Below are positions 1 through 5,336 of a DNA stretch of 5,336 bases, one piece after another. Made by a program: the position numbers and the translations under genes. This stretch comes from Zoogloeaceae bacterium (lineage in GTDB: Bacteria; Pseudomonadota; Gammaproteobacteria; Burkholderiales; Rhodocyclaceae), in the NCBI GenBank assembly GCA_031259605.1, contig JAIRLE010000170.1, positions 1 through 5,336 on the forward strand, written 5' to 3'. The stretch's first letter is position 1. Each line of letters begins with the position of its first letter. Under the pieces are notes generated by a model. That model saw nothing but the letters and a program-made list of their open reading frames with translations. It did no database searches and was not told the DNA's origin.

Positions 1-470
1 TCTTCATCCAAGCCAAGAATCTGCACTATGGTCTCGATTTCTGTCCGGCGTTCTGGCAATGGTTGATTGACAACAGCACCAGTGGGCGCGTTTTCAGCAT
101 CGACAAAGTGTCGGATGAAATCGCCACTGGCGATGACGATCTGACGGAATGGACAAAGCAACACGGCAGTGGTCTGTTCCGCGCGACCGATGCCGCAGTG
201 GTTGCACAGTTTGGCAAGGTCAGCGACTGGGCGACGAGCCAGCAGTACGAATCGGCGGCCATCAACATCTTCTTGCAGGTGGCGGACTTTTACCTTGTCG
301 CGCATGCGCTGGCGGGCGGTCATACAGTGGTGACGCACGAAGTGCCAGCCAATTCCGTCAAGCGGATCAAGATTCCAAACGTGTGCGCCGGGCTGAAAGT
401 GCGCTTCATGACGCCTTACGAAATGCTGCGCATCGAGAAGGCGCGCTTTGTTTTGGGGGGCATGCCATGA
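1..470 (+). CDS. DUF4411 family PIN-fold protein, putative toxin ribonuclease (5'-truncated by window edge)
   Basis: The reading frame is open from position 3, starting FIQAKNLHYGLDFCPAFW, and ends at TGA 468-470, giving 155 visible residues. This matches the DUF4411 family, whose members are about 160-170 aa and begin with a 'YLLDxNVFIxAK'-like stretch. Only about ten codons, including the first PIN aspartate, should lie before the window. The internal TTG at 63 is not the true start. Visible PIN-type acidic positions are the Glu at 117-119 (in SDEI), the Asp at 285-287 (in VADFYLVAHA) and the Glu at 339-341 (in VVTHE). The tail IKIPNVCAGLKVRF...ARFVL is also characteristic of the family. 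PIN folds are usually metal-dependent ribonucleases, and DUF4411 proteins are commonly annotated as toxin-like partners of XRE/ImmA-IrrE proteins. The RNase activity here is inferred. The stop overlaps the hsdR start, which places this gene in the restriction operon. No frameshift or missing visible key residue was found. Confidence 0.88.
   Translation, partial: FIQAKNLHYGLDFCPAFWQWLIDNSTSGRVFSIDKVSDEIATGDDDLTEWTKQHGSGLFRATDAAVVAQFGKVSDWATSQQYESAAINIFLQVADFYLVAHALAGGHTVVTHEVPANSVKRIKIPNVCAGLKVRFMTPYEMLRIEKARFVLGGMP
455..460 (+). promoter_or_regulatory. Probable ribosome binding site for hsdR (G6 run)
   Basis: A run of six G lies inside the last codons of the DUF4411 gene, 6 nt before the ATG at 467. 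It can pair with the C-rich part of the anti-Shine-Dalgarno sequence. It is not a perfect GGAGG, so initiation probably also depends on ribosomes terminating at the overlapping TGA. No better purine-rich site lies nearby for either ATG (467 or 470). Confidence 0.5.
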
Positions 471-3400
471 TGACCAGGAAAGACTACTCCGAAGACCTGT
501 TGATCCAGGCGCCCACCGCCGAGTTTCTGGAAAAGCTCGGCTGGATCAGCGTGTTCGCGCACAATGAGGAAGACTTTGGGCCGGATAGTCTGCTGGGCCG
601 CAAGAACGACACCGAGACCGTACTCACGCGCGAAGTGCGGGCGGCGCTTGAACGCCTGAACCCCGGCTTGCCGGATACGGCCTATGAGGAGGCGCTGACG
701 CGGGTGACGCAAGACGACATCACCAAAAGCCTGATCGCCAGGAACGAGGAAAAATACTGCCTGCTGCGCGATGGCGTGCCGGTGCGGTTCAAGGACAAGA
801 CAGGTCGCCGCGTAGACAAGCGCCTGCGCTTAATCGACTTCGACGATCCGGACAACAACCGTTGCCACGCCGTGCGCGAACTGTGGATACGCGGGCGGCT
901 GTGGCGGCGGCGGCCGGACGTGATCGGTTTTGTAAACGGCCTGCCGCTGGTGTTCATCGAACTCAAACGCTTCGAAGCGCACATCGACAGTGCCTACAAG
1001 AAAAACTACGCCGACTATCTGGACACTATCCCGCACCTGTTTCACTGGAACGCGCTGGTGGTCATTTCCAACGGGCACGACGCGCAATATGGATCGCTGA
1101 CCTCGACCAAGGAGCACTTCCACCGCTGGAAACGCCTGGACGAGGATGACCCGGAACCGGCACGCGACAAGCCGCTGCTGCCCATCCTGCTGGAAGGAAT
1201 GCTGGACAGGCGGCGTTTTCTGGACATTGTGGAAAACTTCATCCTCTACGACGCCAGCGAAGGCGCAACCGCCAAGATCGTGGCGCGCAATCACCAGTAT
1301 CTGGGTGTAAACCGCGTCATCGAACGGATGAGATCAAATGATCCGAAGGTCAAGGCCGAGGTGGACGCCGGGCAACTGGGCGTGTTCTGGCACACGCAAG
1401 GTTCGGGCAAATCGTATTCGATGGTGTTTCTGACCGAAAAAATCCATCGCAAACTCTCGGCTTCCTGGTCGTTCGTGGTAATCACCGATCGCACGGAACT
1501 GGACGATCAGATCGCCTCCACCTATACCAACTGTGGGCTGGTCAACAGCAAAACCGATCAGGCAAAAAATGGCGCGGCCCTGCGCACGATGCTGCGCAAG
1601 CAGAACCGCCGCTATGTGTTCGGGTTGATCCAGAAATACCGCGAGCAAGCGACAGAGCCGTATTCGACGCGCGAGGACATCATCGTCATCAGCGACGAGG
1701 CGCATCGCACACAATATGGGCAGTTGGCGTTGAACATGCGCAAGGGACTTCCACGCGCCAAGTTCCTGGGCTTCACCGGAACGCCGCTGATCGAGACAGC
1801 GGAAAAACAGCTCACGCGCAAGGTATTTGGCGACTACGTGTCCATCTATGACTTCCAGCGCGCGGTGGCCGATGGCGCGACGCTGCCGCTGTTCTACGAG
1901 AACGCGGGCGAGCGGCTGAAAATCGTTGACGCCAGGGTCAGCGAGCGCATTCGCCAGCATATCGAAGCGGCCAGGCAGGCCGCTACACTGGATGATCCGT
2001 GGACGGATGAAAAGGAGGACAAGCTCTACCGTGATCTGGCGCGCGACTACCCCATTCTCACTTCGCCCACGCGGCTTGCGAAGGTGGCCGACGATTTCGT
2101 CGAGCATTACCACCAGCGTTGGCGCGTGGTGGAAAACGGCGGCGGCAAGGCGCTGATGGTGTGTCTGGACAAAATCACCTGCGTGAAGATGCACGACCTG
2201 ATCGCCGCGAAATGGAAGGAAAAAGCCGATCGGCTCCATCAGGCCGTGCTGGCCGAGGAAATGTTGTTTACCGACAAAAACAAGCCATATACTCCCTTGC
2301 TCAAGCAACGCCGCGCACAGGTGGCCTGGATGCTTGACACCGAAATCTGTGTGGTCGTCTCGCCGGAACAGGGAGAAGTGGCCGAGTTCGCCAAATGGAG
2401 GAACTTTCGCGGCGAACCGCTGGACATCCGACCGCACCGCGAAAAGATGGCCAGGCGCAATCTGGAAAAGGAATTCAAAAAGGCGGATAACCCGTTTCGC
2501 GTCGCCATCGTCTGCGCGATGTGGCTGACCGGTTTCGACGTGAAAAGTCTTGCCACGCTCTACCTGGACAAGCCGATGCAGGGCCACACGCTGATGCAGG
2601 CCATCGCGCGCGTCAATCGCGTGGGCGGCGGCAAGAAGCACGGCCTGATTATCGACTACAATGGCATGATCCGCAGTCTGCGCCAAGCGCTGGCGACCTT
2701 CGCGCAGGGCGATCGCGCGGGCAGTGGAAAAGGCGATGCCGAGCAGGACACAGTGCGCGACGATACCGAGGCGCTGGCGGAATATGCCGACAGCCTGAAA
2801 ACTGGGCGTGAATTTCTGGAGGATCTGGGCTACGACCTCGACGCGCTGATCGCCGCCACGGGTTTCGACAAACAACAGAAGATTCTGGAAGCGGTAAATT
2901 TGCTGTGCGGAAGCGACAAACGCCGCAAGAGCTATCAGGTGATCGTGGAGGACATCGAGGCGCGGCATCGCGGGCTGTTCCCTCATCCTGGACTGTTCGC
3001 GCACAGCGCCGAGGAGAGTGCGCTGTCCGCCATCCATAACAAGTTGCGAGACGCGCGCGTTGCGCCCGACGTAAGCGCCTTGTTACAGGATTTGTATGAA
3101 GTCGTGGACGTGGCGGTGGCAACCGAGCCGCTGGGCGTGAAAGAACATCCCGCGCCGCGCTATGACCTTTCCCGCATCGACTTTACCCGTCTGCGCGCCG
3201 AGTTCGAGAAAACGCCGTTCAAGAACGTGGCGGCGATGAACCTGATGGAAAAGATCGAGGCGCGGCTGGCGGAGATGGTCGCGGTCAATCCGGCGCGGGT
3301 CGATCTGTACGAGAAGTATCAGGAGATCGTGCAGGCGTACAACAAGGACAAGGACGCCGCCGAAATACAGAAGGTGATCGACGATCTGTTTGCCCTCAAC

Positions 3401-3751
3401 GACAGTTGCGATGAGGAAGGGCGGCGTTACCTGCGCGAGGGTCTGGAGAACGAACAGCAGCTTGCCGTGTTCGACCTGCTGCAAAAGGATGCGCTCACGA
3501 AGAAAGACCGCGAGGCCATCAAAGAGGTGGCGAAGGAATTGCTGGAGAAGCTGAACTCCGGCAAGCTGCAAATCGACCACTGGCGCGAGAAGTCCACGGC
3601 TCAGGCGCAGGTGAAGATCGAGATCATCCAGCACCTTTTCATCGGCTTGCGGCCTTCCGGCGCATACGATGACGACGAAATCAGCCTGAAGGCGGATGCA
3701 GTATTCGCTCATCTCTATGCTTCCGGCCTCGACGGCGGCGCGCGGATGTAA
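467..3751 (+). CDS. hsdR: Type I restriction enzyme, endonuclease/translocase subunit HsdR
   Basis: This is the 1094-aa motor and nuclease subunit of a type I restriction-modification enzyme. With HsdM and HsdS it would translocate DNA using ATP and cut unmodified DNA far from the recognition site. The N-terminal nuclease has D151 and E165-L-K167 in PDVIGF...VFIELK. As remembered, these numbers match the EcoR124I HsdR catalytic residues, which favours the ATG at 467 over 470. The SF2 motor shows motif I HTQGSGKS (309-316, Lys315), Ia VVITDRTELDDQ, DEAH (410-413), GFTGTPL (435-441), a motif IV-like KALMVCLDK (561-569), LTGFDV (687-692) and QAIARVNR (711-718). From about residue 772 the charged helical C-terminus resembles DUF3387, which contacts the methylase core. 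Length is close to the family norm (about 1000-1100). The frame stays open upstream to 149, but that part reads as out-of-frame DUF4411 sequence. The start overlaps the DUF4411 stop (ATGA). No disruption is seen, so the protein is probably active if hsdM and hsdS are present upstream. Confidence 0.96.
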   Translation: MMTRKDYSEDLLIQAPTAEFLEKLGWISVFAHNEEDFGPDSLLGRKNDTETVLTREVRAALERLNPGLPDTAYEEALTRVTQDDITKSLIARNEEKYCLLRDGVPVRFKDKTGRRVDKRLRLIDFDDPDNNRCHAVRELWIRGRLWRRRPDVIGFVNGLPLVFIELKRFEAHIDSAYKKNYADYLDTIPHLFHWNALVVISNGHDAQYGSLTSTKEHFHRWKRLDEDDPEPARDKPLLPILLEGMLDRRRFLDIVENFILYDASEGATAKIVARNHQYLGVNRVIERMRSNDPKVKAEVDAGQLGVFWHTQGSGKSYSMVFLTEKIHRKLSASWSFVVITDRTELDDQIASTYTNCGLVNSKTDQAKNGAALRTMLRKQNRRYVFGLIQKYREQATEPYSTREDIIVISDEAHRTQYGQLALNMRKGLPRAKFLGFTGTPLIETAEKQLTRKVFGDYVSIYDFQRAVADGATLPLFYENAGERLKIVDARVSERIRQHIEAARQAATLDDPWTDEKEDKLYRDLARDYPILTSPTRLAKVADDFVEHYHQRWRVVENGGGKALMVCLDKITCVKMHDLIAAKWKEKADRLHQAVLAEEMLFTDKNKPYTPLLKQRRAQVAWMLDTEICVVVSPEQGEVAEFAKWRNFRGEPLDIRPHREKMARRNLEKEFKKADNPFRVAIVCAMWLTGFDVKSLATLYLDKPMQGHTLMQAIARVNRVGGGKKHGLIIDYNGMIRSLRQALATFAQGDRAGSGKGDAEQDTVRDDTEALAEYADSLKTGREFLEDLGYDLDALIAATGFDKQQKILEAVNLLCGSDKRRKSYQVIVEDIEARHRGLFPHPGLFAHSAEESALSAIHNKLRDARVAPDVSALLQDLYEVVDVAVATEPLGVKEHPAPRYDLSRIDFTRLRAEFEKTPFKNVAAMNLMEKIEARLAEMVAVNPARVDLYEKYQEIVQAYNKDKDAAEIQKVIDDLFALNDSCDEEGRRYLREGLENEQQLAVFDLLQKDALTKKDREAIKEVAKELLEKLNSGKLQIDHWREKSTAQAQVKIEIIQHLFIGLRPSGAYDDDEISLKADAVFAHLYASGLDGGARM

Positions 3752-3844
3752 CACTGATTGTCACTGATAGCCCGGCGCATGCCGCTCAGCCGGAATGTAG
3801 AAATGAATGGACGTTCCCGAATCACAAACACGAGATGCGACAAA
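3752..3844 (+). other. Intergenic spacer between hsdR and glmM with a 7-bp direct repeat
   Basis: This 93-bp spacer begins right after the hsdR stop with CACTGAT at 3752-3758, repeated at 3762-3768, one helical turn (10 bp) apart. A small hairpin CGGC-GCAT-GCCG follows at 3773-3784. An alternative pairing is CCGGC 3772-3776 with GCCGG 3789-3793. Neither is followed by a T-run, so neither is a good intrinsic terminator. A TTGTCA at 3758-3763 resembles a -35 box, but no -10 box was found at 16-18 bp. glmM may therefore depend on read-through or on a promoter not recognisable by eye. Confidence 0.4.
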
Positions 3845-5260
3845 ATGACAAAACACATGATGCGCGCAAAAAGGAAATACTTCGGCACCGATGGCGTGCG
3901 CGGCAAGGTGGGGGAAGCGCCGATTACCCCGGAATTCGCGCTCAGTCTGGGCTACGCGGCGGGCAGGATATTGGCCGCGCAGGCGAATCTGCCGGGCGAG
4001 CGTCCCGCCGTGTTGATCGGCAAGGATACCCGCGTCTCCGGCTATCTGCTGGAAGCGGCGCTGGAATCCGGCTTTGCCGCCGCCGGGGTGGATGTCTCTC
4101 TGGTCGGGCCGCTGCCGACGCCGGGGGTCGCCTATCTCACCCGTGCGCTGCGCTTGCAGGCGGGCGTGGTCATTTCCGCCTCGCATAATCCGTATGACGA
4201 CAACGGCATCAAGTTCTTTTCTTCCTCCGGCATGAAACTCCCCGACGAAGTGGAATTGGCCATCGAGGCGGAACTTGAAAAACCGATGGGCTGCGTCGCC
4301 TCTGCCGACCTGGGGCGCGCGCATCGCATCGACGACGCGCGCGGGCGTTACATCGAGTTTTGCAAGAGCGCCTTTCCCAGTGACCTCAATCTGCGCGGCC
4401 TGAAACTGGTGGTGGATTGTGCGCACGGCGCGGCCTATCACGTCGCCCCGGACGTGTTTCACGAGTTGGGCGCGGAAGTGATCCCCATCGGTTGCGCGCC
4501 GGATGGCCTCAACATCAACGCCGGTTTTGGCGCAACCGCCCCACAGGCTTTGCGAGAGGCCGTGCGGGAACATCACGCGCATCTGGGCGTCGCGCTCGAC
4601 GGCGATGGCGACCGCCTGTTGATGACCGGGCCAGGCGGCGAGATTTACGATGGCGACCAGTTGCTCTACGTCATCGCGCAAAACCGTCTGTCGCATGGAC
4701 AGCCCGTGGCGGGCGTGGCCGGCACCCTGATGAGCAATCTGGCGCTGGAGCGCGCGTTGGCAAGGCTGGGCGTTCCCTTCGAGCGGGCGCGGGTGGGCGA
4801 TCGGTATGTGGTGGAAAAATTGCTGGAAAAAGGATGGCTCCTGGGCGGCGAGAATTCCGGGCATCTGCTTTGCCTGGACAAGCACAGCACCGGGGATGGC
4901 ATCATCGCCGCCCTGCAAGTGTTGGCGGCGCTGCGGCAACAGGATGCGGAACCCGAAACCCTGCTGGGCGCACTGAAACTCTATCCGCAGACGCTCATCA
5001 ACGTCCCGCTTCTCAAGGGCGCGTCCTGGCGGGAAAACCTCGCCCTTGCCGCCGCGCATGCAAAGGCGGAAGCGGCGCTGCAAGGCGAAGGACGGGTGCT
5101 GCTGCGCGCTTCCGGCACCGAGGCCAAACTCCGGGTGATGGTGGAAGGGCGGGACGCGGGAAATGTCCGGCAACAGGCCGAATGGCTGGCCGGGGAAGCG
5201 CGCAGGATATTGCAGGACGCAGCAAAAATTAGCGACAGCCCTTCAGGGCTGTCGGTCTAA
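3845..5260 (+). CDS. glmM: Phosphoglucosamine mutase GlmM
   Basis: GlmM converts glucosamine-6-phosphate to glucosamine-1-phosphate, the cytosolic step leading to UDP-GlcNAc for peptidoglycan and lipopolysaccharide. The alpha-D-phosphohexomutase motifs are complete. With the start at 3845 they are YFGTDGVRG (12-20), the phosphoserine loop SASHNP (Ser113; Ser102 in E. coli), the metal loop DGDGDR (Asp252, 254, 256), VGDRYV (from 317), the sugar-binding GGENSGH (334-340) and the phosphate-binding RASGTE (421-426). The start is uncertain. ATG 3845 has a weak GAGA-like site upstream (about 3832-3835) and gives 471 aa. ATG 3857 or 3860 would give 467 or 466 aa and fits the short leader typical of the family. 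The usual length is about 445-452 aa. Most of the excess is the C-terminal KISDSPSGLSV (461-471), which is encoded across a hairpin. The residue after SGTE is Ala427, where Pro is usual in the E. coli-type sequence. The neighbour upstream is hsdR rather than the common folP. Confidence 0.95.
   Translation: MTKHMMRAKRKYFGTDGVRGKVGEAPITPEFALSLGYAAGRILAAQANLPGERPAVLIGKDTRVSGYLLEAALESGFAAAGVDVSLVGPLPTPGVAYLTRALRLQAGVVISASHNPYDDNGIKFFSSSGMKLPDEVELAIEAELEKPMGCVASADLGRAHRIDDARGRYIEFCKSAFPSDLNLRGLKLVVDCAHGAAYHVAPDVFHELGAEVIPIGCAPDGLNINAGFGATAPQALREAVREHHAHLGVALDGDGDRLLMTGPGGEIYDGDQLLYVIAQNRLSHGQPVAGVAGTLMSNLALERALARLGVPFERARVGDRYVVEKLLEKGWLLGGENSGHLLCLDKHSTGDGIIAALQVLAALRQQDAEPETLLGALKLYPQTLINVPLLKGASWRENLALAAAHAKAEAALQGEGRVLLRASGTEAKLRVMVEGRDAGNVRQQAEWLAGEARRILQDAAKISDSPSGLSV
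5233..5254. terminator. Hairpin over the glmM 3' end; terminator-like, better fit to the - strand
   Basis: The arms CGACAGCCC (5233-5241) and GGGCTGTCG (5246-5254) form a perfect 9-bp stem with a TTCA loop. On the + strand it overlaps the last glmM codons and is followed by GTCTAA with no T-run, so it is a weak intrinsic terminator for glmM. On the - strand the stem is followed by CTAATTTTTGC (complement of 5222-5232), which resembles a Rho-independent terminator for a convergent gene beyond the window. The upstream A-tract at 5224-5228 would also fit a bidirectional terminator or a stem that protects the mRNA 3' end. Confidence 0.5.
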
Positions 5261-5262
5261 CT

Positions 5263-5297
5263 CCATTGGGAAGGGGTTTCTCTCCCCTCGAGAATGG
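5263..5297 (+). repeat. Imperfect stem-loop downstream of glmM
   Basis: The outer arms CCATT (5263-5267) and AATGG (5293-5297) pair. They are separated by a symmetric 4x4 internal loop from the inner stem AGGGG (5272-5276) with CCCCT (5284-5288), which has a 7-nt TTTCTCT loop. It lies just after the glmM stop and has no T-run. It may be part of the transcript 3' end or of a repeated palindromic element. No known RNA family is recognised. Confidence 0.35.
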
Positions 5298-5308
5298 CTA
5301 CGGTCGAA

Positions 5309-5328
5309 ACCCCGGCCGCGGCCGGGGT
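5309..5328. repeat. Perfect 20-bp GC-rich palindrome
   Basis: The arms ACCCCGGCCG (5309-5318) and CGGCCGGGGT (5319-5328) are exact reverse complements with no spacer. Allowing one A/C mismatch extends the symmetry to 5306-5331. GGGGTTTC at 5273-5280 is also the exact reverse complement of GAAACCCC at 5306-5313, so the left arm has two possible partners. No T-run follows within the 8 bases left in the window. It could be a terminator stem, a REP-like element or a protein-binding palindrome, and the sequence does not decide among them. Confidence 0.45.
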
Positions 5329-5336
5329 CTCAACCT

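Noticed and set aside
149..466. Upstream extension of the hsdR reading frame by 106 codons
   Set aside because: It overlaps the recognisable DUF4411 coding sequence in another frame. Its own translation has no HsdR-like content, while MMTRKDYSEDLLIQAPTAEF is a normal HsdR start with the nuclease residues at the expected positions.
1334..3037. Long antisense open frame (567 codons) inside hsdR
   Set aside because: It lies wholly opposite a well-supported gene. The translation has no recognised domain and is rich in H, R, Q and V, as expected from the antisense of a GC-rich coding region.
3758..3844. Longer GlmM N-terminus from TTG 3758 or ATG 3803
   Set aside because: Nothing before RKYFGTDG resembles the family N-terminus, and the added residues would make the protein unusually long. 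ATG 3803 has a CGGAA upstream and cannot be fully excluded.
3761..5173. Long antisense open frame (470 codons) opposite glmM
   Set aside because: It is a shadow of glmM with no recognisable motifs. The absence of stops follows from the high GC at third codon positions.
5294..5336. Possible new ORF starting ATG 5294 (MATVETPAAAGVST, open to the window end)
   Set aside because: Only 14 codons are visible, there is no well-spaced ribosome binding site, and half of it is the GC palindrome.
5303..5336. Possible first CRISPR repeat at the window edge
   Set aside because: Only one palindromic unit is present, with no second copy or spacer, and it matches no repeat consensus I recognise.

Overview
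The window is a GC-rich bacterial chromosome segment with three genes, all on the + strand, and little spacing between them. In order they are the 3' part of a DUF4411 (PIN-fold) gene, a complete type I restriction endonuclease subunit gene (hsdR), and a complete phosphoglucosamine mutase gene (glmM). The GlmM sequence looks proteobacterial, most likely betaproteobacterial. That placement is a judgement from remembered sequences, not a search result.

Positions 1-3751 look like the 3' end of a type I restriction-modification defence operon. The DUF4411 gene is cut at its 5' end by the window edge, lacking roughly ten codons including the first PIN aspartate. Its stop codon overlaps the hsdR start in an ATGA junction, so the two are almost certainly co-transcribed and translationally coupled. 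HsdR carries an intact N-terminal nuclease (D151, E165, K167), all main SF2 translocase motifs, and a C-terminal DUF3387-like helical region. It therefore looks functional. The matching hsdM and hsdS genes are not in the window and should lie upstream. DUF4411 proteins usually have a partner of the ImmA/IrrE (DUF955) type, which would also be upstream.

Positions 3752-3844 are a short spacer between the defence operon and glmM. It holds a 7-bp direct repeat and a small hairpin but no convincing promoter or terminator. glmM (3845-5260) is a housekeeping gene for UDP-GlcNAc synthesis. In many proteobacteria it follows folP, so a restriction gene directly upstream suggests that a defence island has been inserted next to an essential locus.

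Positions 5224-5336 are rich in secondary structure. A 9-bp hairpin is built into the last codons of glmM and is flanked by an A-tract. Beyond the stop codon lie a second stem-loop and a perfect 20-bp GC palindrome, whose arms can also pair in an alternative way. The function of this tail is unknown. No RNA genes, insertion sequences or CRISPR arrays could be supported.
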